From positions 1-64,000 of the forward strand of contig NZ_QTPP01000044.1 of the NCBI RefSeq assembly GCF_003853415.1: a stretch of DNA of 64,000 nt, given 5' to 3'. Origin of the DNA: Burkholderia sp. Bp9142 (lineage in GTDB: Bacteria; Pseudomonadota; Gammaproteobacteria; Burkholderiales; Burkholderiaceae). Numbering within the stretch: position 1 is the first letter of the stretch; every line of letters begins with the position of its first letter. The translations under genes and the position numbers were made by a program. Of this stretch, positions 52,635 through 61,038 are shown one piece after another. The notes beneath the pieces were generated by a model. The model was not told the origin of the DNA. It searched no databases and saw only the letters and a list, made by a program, of their open reading frames with translations.

Positions 52635-52668
52635 CGGCCCGTCGTCACGCATCGTCCGGAATCCGCGC

Positions 52669-53538
52669 ATGAAAGCCCTCGGCCGCAGCCTGCCGTTCGT
52701 CGCGCTGCTCGGGCCCGCGTTGCTGGTGCTGGCCGCGCTCGCGCTGTACCCGGTCGCGCAGGTGCTGATCGATTCGTTCTGCCAGGTCGACTATGCGGCC
52801 GGCCGGCGCGCGTTCATCGGGCTGACGAACTATCGCGCGGTACTCGGCGACGATGCGTTCGCGGCCGGCTTCGGCAACACGCTGCGTTTCACGATCGCGG
52901 CATCGCTCGTCGAGGTCGCGCTCGGCTTCGGTCTCGCGCTGCTGTTCGTGCGCGCGTTTCCGGGGCGGCGCCTCGCGCTGCCGCTCGCGATCCTGCCGAT
53001 GATGCTGTCCACGCTCGTGTGTTCGGCGATCTGGCGCAACTGGCTCAACTTCGACGGCTTCCTGAACGCGCTGCTCGCCGCGTTCGGCATCGAAGGCGTG
53101 CGCTGGCTGTCCGATCCGCATCTTGCGTTGTGGTCGCTCGCGCTCGTCGACGTGTGGCAGTGGACGCCGATGGCGTTCCTGATCGTGCTGGCCGGGCTGC
53201 AATCGATCCCGCAGGAACTGTACGAAGCCGCGCGCACCGACGGCGCGAGCGAGTGGCAGTGCCTGCGCGACATCACGCTGCCGCTCGCGGCGCCGCAGAT
53301 CGGCCTCGCGCTGCTGCTGCGCTCGATCGACACGTTCAAGCTGTTCGACAAGGTCTATGCGCTGACGGGCGGCGGCCCCGGCAACGCGACACAGACGCTG
53401 TCGACCTACATCTACGACACGGGCTTCCGCTTCTTCAACGTCGGGCCGGCGAGTGCCGCGTCGGTGCTGATGCTCGCGGCGTCCGCGCTGCTGGTTTCGG
53501 GGTACGTATGGCAGACGGTTCGCAAGCGGCGCGCATGA
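52669..53538 (+). CDS. Carbohydrate ABC importer permease 1 (MalF/UgpA type)
   Basis: This 289-residue permease has six predicted membrane helices, starting LPFVALLGPALLVLAALALYPV. The conserved EAA loop, which contacts the ATPase, is ELYEAARTDGASEWQCLRDITLP. It overlaps the next permease gene (ATGA). No ATPase gene lies in or near the operon. Confidence 0.92.
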   Translation: MKALGRSLPFVALLGPALLVLAALALYPVAQVLIDSFCQVDYAAGRRAFIGLTNYRAVLGDDAFAAGFGNTLRFTIAASLVEVALGFGLALLFVRAFPGRRLALPLAILPMMLSTLVCSAIWRNWLNFDGFLNALLAAFGIEGVRWLSDPHLALWSLALVDVWQWTPMAFLIVLAGLQSIPQELYEAARTDGASEWQCLRDITLPLAAPQIGLALLLRSIDTFKLFDKVYALTGGGPGNATQTLSTYIYDTGFRFFNVGPASAASVLMLAASALLVSGYVWQTVRKRRA

Positions 53539-54395
53539 CGGCGCGATCCGCAGGCATCGCGCACGCGCGAACGGGTGCCGTATTCGGTCGCGCCGTGCCA
53601 TGGGCGCTGCGCATCGTCGCGCTCGCGCTGTTGCTGCTGCCGTGTCTGTGGATGGCCGGCGCGGCGTTCATGCCGACGCTCGAGCGTCTCGATCATCCGC
53701 TGCGGATCTGGCCGGCCGCGCCGACGCTCGAGCATTTCGCGTCGGTATGGTCGAACGGCATCGGCGCGCCGCTCGCCAATTCGCTGCTGGTCGGGTTCGG
53801 CACGACGCTGCTCGCGCTGACGCTCGCGTTTCCGGCCGCGTATGCGCTCGTGCGGCTGCGCTTTCCTGCGCGGCTGGATGTGCTGTTCCTGATGCTCGTG
53901 CTGGCCTTGAAGCTGATGCCGCCGATCACGATCGCGGTGCCGCTGTTCGCGCTCGCGAAGCGGCTGCATCTGCTCGACTCGACGCTCGGGCTGATGCTCG
54001 CTTACCAGATCTACGCGCTGCCGATGGCGATCTGGATGTTGCTCGCGTTCGTGCGCGACGTGCCGGTCGAATACGAGGAGGCCGCGTGCATCGACGGCGC
54101 GGGGCTCGCGCGGCGGCTCGTGCAGATCGTGCTGCCGCTGTGCGCGCCGGGGCTTATCGCGACCGCGATCTTCGTGTTCATCGCCGCGTGGAACGAGTTC
54201 CTGATCGCACTGCTGTTCGTGTCGACGCCGAGCCGCTTCACGCTGCCGCTCGCGATTGCCGGTTACGTGACGGAGAACGGCATCGACTGGGGCGACCTGA
54301 TGAGCGCGGGGCTGCTGGCGTCGCTGCCGACGCTCGCCGTGGCCGGCTACGTGCAGCGCTATCTGCTGCGCGGCTTCGCCGGCGGGCTGAAGTGA
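53535..54395 (+). CDS. Carbohydrate ABC importer permease 2 (MalG/UgpE type)
   Basis: This 286-residue permease has six membrane helices, beginning ALRIVALALLLLPCLWMAGAAF. The EAA loop is YEEAACIDGAGLARRLVQIVLPL (about 178-200). Its start is within the stop of the first permease, so the two are coupled. Both permeases must use an ATPase such as a MalK/UgpC type encoded elsewhere in the genome. Confidence 0.92.
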   Translation: MTARSAGIAHARTGAVFGRAVPWALRIVALALLLLPCLWMAGAAFMPTLERLDHPLRIWPAAPTLEHFASVWSNGIGAPLANSLLVGFGTTLLALTLAFPAAYALVRLRFPARLDVLFLMLVLALKLMPPITIAVPLFALAKRLHLLDSTLGLMLAYQIYALPMAIWMLLAFVRDVPVEYEEAACIDGAGLARRLVQIVLPLCAPGLIATAIFVFIAAWNEFLIALLFVSTPSRFTLPLAIAGYVTENGIDWGDLMSAGLLASLPTLAVAGYVQRYLLRGFAGGLK

Positions 54396-54404
54396 CCCGG
54401 CGCG

Positions 54405-55427
54405 TTACGCGCAGCTATGCCGGACCACGTGCGTAACCGGAACGACGCGCGTGCGCGACGCACCGTCGAACGACTGGATCCGGTCGGTGAGCAGGTCGAC
54501 GGCCGCGTGCGCGAGGCCTTGCGTGTCCTGGCGCAATGTCGTGAGCCGATAGGCGTCGTATGCCGCGGCGGGGATGTCGTCGAAGCCGATCACGCGCAGG
54601 TCGTCGGGCACGCGCAGGCTGAATGCGTCGCGTGCGGCGTCGATCACGCCGAGCGCGAGCAGGTCGGACGAGCAGAACACGCCGTCCGGGCGCTTGCCGG
54701 ATGCGAACAGTTGCCGCGCGGCATCGATGCCGCACGCATGCGTGTCGGAGCGCGTGTCGATCACGCGGACGAGCGTCACATCGAATGCGTCACCGCGTTG
54801 CAACCCTTGCTCGAACGCATCCGCGCGCGAGCGCGCGCTGTAGCTCGCGGTACGCGGCCCGATGAACGCGAGCCGGCGCGCGCCGGCCCGCGCGAGCCGT
54901 TGCGCGGCGTGGGCGGCCCCCGCCGCGTTGTCGCTGACGACGACATCCGCGCCCGGCAGGTTCGCTTCGCGATTGATCATCACGACGGGAATCCGGTGGT
55001 CGAGATACTGCCGCGCGACCGACAGCGGCGGCGATGCGGACGTCATCACGAGGCCCGCGATCCGGTAGCTGAGCAAACGTTCGAGCGATTGCCGGACCTG
55101 ATGCGGGTCGTCGGCGTTGGTCACGAGCGGTGTGAACGCGCGCTGGCCGAGCGCGGCCATCAGGTCGGACAGCAGCCGCGCGCGGAACGGATTCTCGAAC
55201 CCGGCCGTCACGACGCCGATCATGCTGCTGCGCTGCGTGATCATGTCGCGCGCGATCAGGTTGACCTGGTAGCCGAGCGCGCGCGCGGCCACCATCACGC
55301 GTTCGCGCGTTTCGGGCGCGATGCTTGCCGTCAGCGAAAACGCGCGCGACACCGCGGAGCGCGACACGCCGGCCCGCACGGCGACATCCGACGCCGTCAC
55401 CCACGTCTTTCTTTCCTTGTCAGTCAT
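54405..55427 (-). CDS. LacI-family repressor of the ABC importer
   Basis: This 340-residue repressor has the LacI HTH at about 10-33 (VTASDVAVRAGVSRSAVSRAF) and a sugar-binding core of the RbsB fold from about 67 (MIGVVTAGFENPFRARLL). It is encoded convergently to the permeases, with only nine bases between the stops. Its start lies six bases from the start of the divergent PI-PLC-like gene. The perfect palindrome at 51335-51358 is the likely operator. Confidence 0.93.
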   Translation of the reverse strand: MTDKERKTWVTASDVAVRAGVSRSAVSRAFSLTASIAPETRERVMVAARALGYQVNLIARDMITQRSSMIGVVTAGFENPFRARLLSDLMAALGQRAFTPLVTNADDPHQVRQSLERLLSYRIAGLVMTSASPPLSVARQYLDHRIPVVMINREANLPGADVVVSDNAAGAAHAAQRLARAGARRLAFIGPRTASYSARSRADAFEQGLQRGDAFDVTLVRVIDTRSDTHACGIDAARQLFASGKRPDGVFCSSDLLALGVIDAARDAFSLRVPDDLRVIGFDDIPAAAYDAYRLTTLRQDTQGLAHAAVDLLTDRIQSFDGASRTRVVPVTHVVRHSCA

Positions 55428-55433
55428 CGATTC

Positions 55434-56354
55434 ATGATCCCTTCGCGACTCGAAGCCCCCACGCCGCTGGCCGACTGGATGTCGGCGCTCGACGACGCGC
55501 GGCCGCTGCCTACGCTGACCCTACCGGGCAGCCATGACACCTGTGCGTATACGGTCGACGATCCACTCGTGCGCACGCAGCGCGCGCCGCTCGATGCGCA
55601 GCTCGCGCACGGCGTGCGCCTGCTCGACATCCGGTGCCGGCATCGCCGCGACACGTTCGACATGCATCACGGCGGGATCGCGCTCGGCATGTCGTTCGAC
55701 GACGTGCTCGCGGACTGCGCGCGCTTTCTCGATGCGCATCCGCGCGAATGCATCGTGATGTCGGTGAAGGACGAGTGGCCCGCGCACGCATGCACGCGCG
55801 GTTTCGAGGCAACGTTCGATGCGCATTGCGCGCGACATCCGCGGCTGCGCTGGCATGCGGGCGGCGCGCTGCCGGCGCTCGGCGACGTGCGCGGCGCGGT
55901 GGTGTTGTTGCGGCGGTTTCGCAGCCGCCGACCGCTCGGCATCGACCTGACCGCGTGGCCCGACAACGCGACCTTTACGATCGATCATCCCGATGCGGCG
56001 TTCGTGATCCAGGATGAATACCGTGTGCCCGTGGTCGGGTCGATCAACTACAAGTGGCGCGTGATCGACGCGCTGCTGACCGGCATGCCGTCGCCGGAGA
56101 GCGGCCGCTGGGCGGTCAATTTCTGCAGCGGTACGGGGATGGGCGCGAATCCTTCGGTGGTCGCGCGCGGCGATGGCAGGGTGCAGGGGATTCAGGCGCG
56201 GCTCGCCGAGCGGTTGCGCGAGCTGCGTGGCCCGTGTGGCGCGGTGCTGCTCGATTTCTGCGACGACGATGACTGGGGGTTGGTGCGGGCGCTGGTCGAA
56301 TGCAATGAGCATGTGCGCGAGCCGGGTGGTAGTCGCAGGCTGAGCGGTTGTTAG
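55434..56354 (+). CDS. PI-PLC-like phosphodiesterase (cytoplasmic)
   Basis: This 306-residue enzyme matches the bacterial phosphatidylinositol phospholipase C fold. Both catalytic histidines are present, His34 (LPGSHDT) with Asp35, and His79 (MHHGG); Arg67 (LLDIRCR) and Lys112 (SVKDEW) fit the known active-site spacing. It has no signal peptide, unlike secreted PI-PLCs, so it would act in the cytoplasm, perhaps on a glycerophosphoinositol-type compound delivered by the adjacent importer. No clear ribosome site precedes the ATG at 55434; translation may be leaderless. Confidence 0.82.
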   Translation: MIPSRLEAPTPLADWMSALDDARPLPTLTLPGSHDTCAYTVDDPLVRTQRAPLDAQLAHGVRLLDIRCRHRRDTFDMHHGGIALGMSFDDVLADCARFLDAHPRECIVMSVKDEWPAHACTRGFEATFDAHCARHPRLRWHAGGALPALGDVRGAVVLLRRFRSRRPLGIDLTAWPDNATFTIDHPDAAFVIQDEYRVPVVGSINYKWRVIDALLTGMPSPESGRWAVNFCSGTGMGANPSVVARGDGRVQGIQARLAERLRELRGPCGAVLLDFCDDDDWGLVRALVECNEHVREPGGSRRLSGC

Positions 56355-56405
56355 GTGCGCGAGGGTCAGGCGCGCAGGATATTGCGGGCGCGTTCGATGC
56401 CGTAT

Positions 56406-57017
56406 TCAACGCGTCGCGATCGCCACCGCCGTACCCGCCATCGCGGTCGCGCTCGTGCGGTTCGCGATCCGCTTCGCGCGTGCCGAAGTGAGGAATGCGC
56501 GCGCACGTGAGGCAAGCAGCGACCAGAAGCAGTCGGCGAGGATCAGGATCGCGAGCATCGTGCCGACGAGCTCGGCCCACGCGACGACCCCGACATGCGT
56601 CAGGTCGACGATCGTCGGCAGCAGCGCGAGATAGAACAGCATGATCTTCGGGTTACCGAGCGTGACCAGCGTGCCCGCGACGAACATGCGCCACGGCGAC
56701 TGGCCGCGCGGCAGGTCGTCGGCCTGCGTATCGGTCGGCGCGGTCCACATCTTCCACGCGAGGAACAGCAGATACGCGACGCCGAGCAGCTTCAGCACGA
56801 GCAGGCCCGTCGCGAACGTGCGCGCGACCGCGGACAGCCCGGCGACGGCCAGCGTCAGCCACAGCGCCTCGCCAATCCACATCGCGGCGAGGAACGGCAG
56901 CACGTCGCGCACGCCGTTCGTCAGCACGCGCGCGACGAGCGCGGCGACGCTCGGGCCGGGCGTGCCGGCGGTGACGAGCAGGGCGAGGGCGAACACGGCG
57001 AGCGCGGACAGCGTCAT
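56406..57017 (-). CDS. LysE/RhtB-family amino acid exporter
   Basis: This 203-residue exporter has about six membrane helices. The family motif is VTAGTPGPSVAALVARVLTNG (about 15-35). The start at 57017 was chosen because upstream in-frame residues are basic and outside the helix. Members export lysine, threonine or homoserine lactone. It is divergent from a GNAT acetyltransferase across an 83-base gap; no dedicated regulator is adjacent. Confidence 0.92.
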   Translation of the reverse strand: MTLSALAVFALALLVTAGTPGPSVAALVARVLTNGVRDVLPFLAAMWIGEALWLTLAVAGLSAVARTFATGLLVLKLLGVAYLLFLAWKMWTAPTDTQADDLPRGQSPWRMFVAGTLVTLGNPKIMLFYLALLPTIVDLTHVGVVAWAELVGTMLAILILADCFWSLLASRARAFLTSARAKRIANRTSATAMAGTAVAIATR

Positions 57018-57100
57018 GACGAACCTCGGGGGCAGGGCGTTCGAAAGGTATGAAGTTTCGATTATAGTGACGGCCGTTCCCGCCCGCCTATCTCGTCGTG

Positions 57101-57628
57101 ATGACAGCATCAATCCGGATTCGTCCCGCCACGCAGGAAGACGCGGCCGCCATGGCCGCCGTGGAAGTGGCCGCCGCCCAGCGCTTTCGCGCCATCGGCA
57201 TGGTCGACATCGCCGAAGGCGAACCGACCGATGCGGCCGACGTGCTCGTGCGCATCGACGACGGTCGCGCGTATGTCGCGACGGACGATGAGGGAACGTG
57301 CGTAGGCTTCGCGTTCTACCGGCTGCTCGATGCGCAGCGGCTGTATCTGGAGGAACTGGATGTCGCGCCGTCGCATGCGGGGCAGCGGATCGGCGCGCGC
57401 CTGATCGAGCGGATCATGACGCGCGCCGCGCAAGACGGCATTGCCGAGGTCGTGCTGTCGACGTTCCGCGATGCACCGTGGAATGCGCCGTACTACGCGC
57501 GCCTCGGTTTCCACATCGTCGACGACGCATCGCTCGACAACACACTGCACGCGATCCGCGCGCATCACGTTGCGCGCGGCCTCGACGAGACGCAGCGCGT
57601 GTTCATGCGCGCCGACGTGCGCGCATGA
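57101..57628 (+). CDS. GNAT-family N-acetyltransferase
   Basis: This 175-residue acetyltransferase has a complete GNAT fold. The acetyl-CoA-binding motif is SHAGQRIGARLIERIM (about 91-106), and WNAPYYARLGFHIVDD (about 126-141) is the C-terminal signature. A GTG three bases upstream is an alternative start. The substrate is unknown. It is divergent from the LysE gene and convergent with the old yellow enzyme gene. Confidence 0.9.
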   Translation: MTASIRIRPATQEDAAAMAAVEVAAAQRFRAIGMVDIAEGEPTDAADVLVRIDDGRAYVATDDEGTCVGFAFYRLLDAQRLYLEELDVAPSHAGQRIGARLIERIMTRAAQDGIAEVVLSTFRDAPWNAPYYARLGFHIVDDASLDNTLHAIRAHHVARGLDETQRVFMRADVRA

Positions 57629-57643
57629 ACGTGTCGCCGGCCG

Positions 57644-58705
57644 TCAGGCCGCGTCGCTGAGTGCCGGGTAGTCGGTGTAACCCGTTTCGCCTTCGGCGTA
57701 GAACGTCTCCGGCACCGGCTTGTTCAGCGGTGCGCCGAGTTCGAGACGGCGCGGCAGGTCCGGGTTCGCGATGAACAGCTTGCCCCATGCGATCGCATCG
57801 GCGTTGCCGCTCGCGAGCGCGTCCCGCGCGGATTCGAGCGTGAACTGCTCGTTTGCGATCAGCGGGCCGCCGAACGCTTCCTTCAGCCGCGGGCTCAGGT
57901 GGTCGCCCGAATACGACTCACGCGTGAAGATGAAGGCGATCTTGCGGCGGCCGAGCTCGCGCGCGACATGGCCGAACGTTGCAGCCGGATCGGAGTCGCC
58001 CATCGTGTGCGCATCGCCGCGCGGTGCGAGGTGCACGCCGACACGGCCCGCGCCCCACACGTCGATCGCCGCGTCGACCACTTCGAGCAGCAGGCGCGCG
58101 CGGTTCTCGACCGGGCCGCCGTAAGCGTCGGTGCGGTGATTGGTGCTGTCCTGCAGGAACTGGTCGAGCAGGTAGCCGTTCGCGCCGTGGATCTCGACGC
58201 CGTCGAAACCGGCCTTCTTCGCGTTCTCCGCGCCCTTGCGATATGCGGCGACGATGCCCGGGATTTCATCGAGTTCGAGCGCGCGCGGCGTCACGTACGG
58301 ACGCTGCGGGCGCACGAGGCTGACGTGGCCGCCCGCGGCGATCGCGCTCGGCGCGACCGGCAGGGCGCCGTTCAGGAACACCGGATCGGAGATCCGGCCG
58401 ACGTGCCACAGCTGCAGCACCATGCGGCCCCCGGCCGCGTGCACGGCCTGCGTCACGCGCTTCCAGCCTTCGACCTGCTCGTCGGACCAGATGCCGGGGG
58501 TATCCGCATAGCCGACGCCCTGCGGCGTGACCGAGGTCGCTTCGCTGATGATCAGGCCGGCCGATGCGCGCTCGGCGTAATAGCGGGCCATCAGGTCGTT
58601 CGGCACGCGCGTCGCGCCCGCGCGGGAGCGGGTCAGCGGTGCCATCACGATGCGGTTCGGCAGGGTCAGGTCGCCGAGGGTAACGGGGTCGAACAGGGTG
58701 GGCAT
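57644..58705 (-). CDS. Old yellow enzyme (NemA-type alkene reductase)
   Basis: This 353-residue flavoprotein reduces activated double bonds or N-ethylmaleimide with FMN. The FMN region APLTRSRA (about 22-29) holds the conserved Thr, and the substrate-binding His and Asn lie in EIHGANGYLLDQFLQ (about 173-187). It ends with a normal length for the family. An ArsR regulator is encoded 73 bases upstream in the same direction, consistent with control of a reactive-electrophile detoxification enzyme. Confidence 0.95.
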   Translation of the reverse strand: MPTLFDPVTLGDLTLPNRIVMAPLTRSRAGATRVPNDLMARYYAERASAGLIISEATSVTPQGVGYADTPGIWSDEQVEGWKRVTQAVHAAGGRMVLQLWHVGRISDPVFLNGALPVAPSAIAAGGHVSLVRPQRPYVTPRALELDEIPGIVAAYRKGAENAKKAGFDGVEIHGANGYLLDQFLQDSTNHRTDAYGGPVENRARLLLEVVDAAIDVWGAGRVGVHLAPRGDAHTMGDSDPAATFGHVARELGRRKIAFIFTRESYSGDHLSPRLKEAFGGPLIANEQFTLESARDALASGNADAIAWGKLFIANPDLPRRLELGAPLNKPVPETFYAEGETGYTDYPALSDAA

Positions 58706-58778
58706 GGCAGATAAACCTCTTCACGAAAGGCGGGGTGGCCGTCGCGTCGTGCGCGGTGGGTGGCCCGCATGGCCTGGG

Positions 58779-59087
58779 TCAGAGTTCGCGGCGCAGAGCG
58801 TCGAGAAATGCGTCGATGACGGCCTCGTTGCGCCGGAAGAACGCCCACTGGCCGATCCGCGTCGACGTCACGAGCCCCGCGCGCTGCAGCGTTGCGAGGT
58901 GCGCGGAGACGGTCGACTGCGACAGCCCGCAGCGCGCGTCGATCTGCCCGGCGCAGACGCCGTGGTCGTACGGCAGCGTCTGCTCGGGGAAATGCGCGCC
59001 CGGCGTTTTCAGCCAGACGAGGATTTCCCGGCGCAGGGGGTTCGAAAGCGCTTTCAGGATCGCGTCGATGTCGAGTTCGGTCGGCAT
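58779..59087 (-). CDS. ArsR-family repressor next to the old yellow enzyme
   Basis: This 102-residue winged-helix repressor has an HTH at about 45-68 (QIDARCGLSQSTVSAHLATLQRAG). The usual ELCVCDL metal motif is absent. A Cys lies before the HTH (DHGVCAGQ) and another in it (CGLSQ), so it may sense electrophiles by cysteine modification rather than metal. It is in the same direction as the reductase gene and is likely its regulator. Confidence 0.88.
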   Translation of the reverse strand: MPTELDIDAILKALSNPLRREILVWLKTPGAHFPEQTLPYDHGVCAGQIDARCGLSQSTVSAHLATLQRAGLVTSTRIGQWAFFRRNEAVIDAFLDALRREL

Positions 59088-59155
59088 GGAAGGGGCGTGG
59101 TGTTTCGGCGTTCGTTGGGAACGCCGGCGCAAACAGGTATCGTCGATGGGCGAAT

Positions 59156-59178
59156 CATATATCGGGAAAAGACGATAT
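59156..59178. promoter_or_regulatory. Candidate ArsR operator
   Basis: CATATATCG and CGATATG form an imperfect inverted repeat around GGAAAAGA, about 70 bases upstream of the ArsR start. A longer inverted pair, TATCGTC (59138-59144) / GACGATA (59171-59177), overlaps it. Binding by the ArsR protein is inferred. Confidence 0.4.
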
Positions 59179-59231
59179 GAATGAAGACACTGACACAGGT
59201 AGGGTTGTTGATCGGTCGCGATTTCAGCCGA

Positions 59232-60131
59232 TCACGCTTTCCCATACTGCGCAAACAGCCAGCGGCGCATGGCCTGGAGCGCTTCCGAATGCGCATTGGC
59301 CTGCGGGAAGACGACGTAAAACCCGAGCGACATCGGAAACGAAAAATCGAACACGCGGCGCAGCCTGCCTTCCGCGATGTCGCGCTCGACGAGCGGCTCG
59401 CTGGTCAGCGCGATGCCTTGACCGGCGACCGCGGCGTCGATCGCGAGCAGCGACTGGCTGAATCTCGGCCCTTTCGTCGGATCGGCCTGACCTTTTCCAC
59501 CGAGCTTCTCGATGAACTCGGGCCACAGATCGTGCGCGTCGTGCAACAGGGGATGCGCCGACAAGTCCGCGGGCGTGCGGATCGGCGGGCCGCCGTCGAG
59601 CAGTGTCGGGCTGGCGACGGCGAAGATGTCGAGCGGAGCCAGCAACTCCGCGGCGAGGCCGGCCGGGAATGGCGGCTTGCTCAGTCGAATCGCGATGTCG
59701 ACGCCGTCGGCCCGAAACGACGCGAGCCTTTCGTCGGCGATGACGCGAACCTCGATGTCGGGGTGCAGTCGGCCGAAGTCCGCCAGGCGCGGAATCAGCC
59801 ACTTCGACGCGAATGACGGCGTCGTGCTGACCGCCAGAACCGTGGGGCGCTGGCCCAGGGCGTCCGTGGCGTCGGAGATGATCTGCAGCGCGCGCTGGAC
59901 CGACGAAAAATACTCGAGCCCTTCGCGCGTCAGCGCAAGCCCCCTGGGCAAGCGCCGAAACAGCTGAACCGCCACGACGTCCTCCAGATGCCTGACCTGC
60001 TGCGCCACCGCACCTTGGGTCACGCCGAGTTCGTCGGCGGCCAGCCGGAAATTGAGGTGGCGCGCGGCGGCCTCGAACGCGCGCAGCGCATTGAGCGGCG
60101 GGAACCGGCGGGTACGCAACAGAGCGGTCAT
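59232..60131 (-). CDS. LysR-family regulator divergent from an SDR
   Basis: This 299-residue LysR protein has the HTH at about 18-45 (FEAAARHLNFRLAADELGVTQGAVAQQVRHLEDV) in the GcvA-like arrangement. The effector domain starts near 93 (VLAVSTTPSFASKWLIPRL). The promoter gap to the divergent SDR (60251) is 119 bases. It should control that SDR; the effector is unknown. Confidence 0.93.
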   Translation of the reverse strand: MTALLRTRRFPPLNALRAFEAAARHLNFRLAADELGVTQGAVAQQVRHLEDVVAVQLFRRLPRGLALTREGLEYFSSVQRALQIISDATDALGQRPTVLAVSTTPSFASKWLIPRLADFGRLHPDIEVRVIADERLASFRADGVDIAIRLSKPPFPAGLAAELLAPLDIFAVASPTLLDGGPPIRTPADLSAHPLLHDAHDLWPEFIEKLGGKGQADPTKGPRFSQSLLAIDAAVAGQGIALTSEPLVERDIAEGRLRRVFDFSFPMSLGFYVVFPQANAHSEALQAMRRWLFAQYGKA

Positions 60132-60250
60132 GCAGCAGAAATTCTACAGGGTGGATGGAGAAATCATCGTTCGACAATTCGATTATAGGGTCCTAGAGTA
60201 GCGCTTTGGAACGATGATCACGGCGCTGAGCCGACCTCCGGGAGAGCGGG

Positions 60251-60955
60251 ATGACTGTAGAGAAAGTGGCTTTGGTGACGGCGGCGGGCAAGGGCATGGG
60301 TGCCGCAATCGCGCGCGACCTCGCGAACAACGGTTATCGCGTCGCGCTGATGTCGCCGTCCGGCAGCGCCGTCGAGCTGGCCAGGGAACTGGGTGGTTTC
60401 GGCATTGCGGGGTCCGTCACCGAAGACGCCGACATCGAGCGTTTCGTCAACGAGACACTCGCGAAGTACGGCCGCATCGACGCGGTCGTCAATAACACCG
60501 GACATCCGCCGAAGGGCGACTTGCTCGCCATCGAGGACGACAAGTGGCACGAAGGGCTCGACCTGATCGTGCTCAACGTCGTTCGCGTGCTGCGCCGGGT
60601 GACGCCTGTCTTCCTGACGCAGGGCGGCGGGGCTGTGGTCAATATTTCGAGCTTCGCGGCCGACGCGCCCGAACAGGCGATGCCGGTGTCCTCCGCGCTG
60701 CGCGCGGCGCTGAGTTCGGTCACGCGCCTGTATGCCGATCGGTATGCGAAGGACAACATTCGCATCAATTCGGTGCTGCCGGGCTTCATCGACAGCTGGC
60801 CGGAGACGCCCGAGATCGTTGCCCGCATTCCGGTCGGCCGTTTCGGCAAGACGCAGGAGATCGCGCAGACCGTGAGCTTCCTGCTGTCGGACGGCGCTGG
60901 CTACATCACCGGGCAGAACATTCGGGTCGACGGCGGCATCGTGCGCGCGCTGTAA
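60251..60955 (+). CDS. SDR-family protein with a replaced YxxxK motif
   Basis: This 234-residue SDR has the cofactor motif TAAGKGMG (about 10-17), NNTG and the catalytic Ser in VNISSFAA. At the position of the usual Tyr (13 residues after the second Ser) it has Ser, and the usual Lys is Arg (SSALRAAL). The remainder (IRINSVLPGFIDSWPETPE, GYITGQNIRVDGG) is a normal SDR. It may use different chemistry or bind nucleotide as a sensor. I recall this variant as a recurring subfamily. It is divergent from a LysR gene. Confidence 0.88.
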   Translation: MTVEKVALVTAAGKGMGAAIARDLANNGYRVALMSPSGSAVELARELGGFGIAGSVTEDADIERFVNETLAKYGRIDAVVNNTGHPPKGDLLAIEDDKWHEGLDLIVLNVVRVLRRVTPVFLTQGGGAVVNISSFAADAPEQAMPVSSALRAALSSVTRLYADRYAKDNIRINSVLPGFIDSWPETPEIVARIPVGRFGKTQEIAQTVSFLLSDGAGYITGQNIRVDGGIVRAL

Positions 60956-61038
60956 GCCGGATCGGGGTGGGCAGCGCGACGCGCCTGCTCGCGCGGGCTC
61001 GTCGCCGGGCCGAACGAATGTCCCCGGCCCACGCTGGG

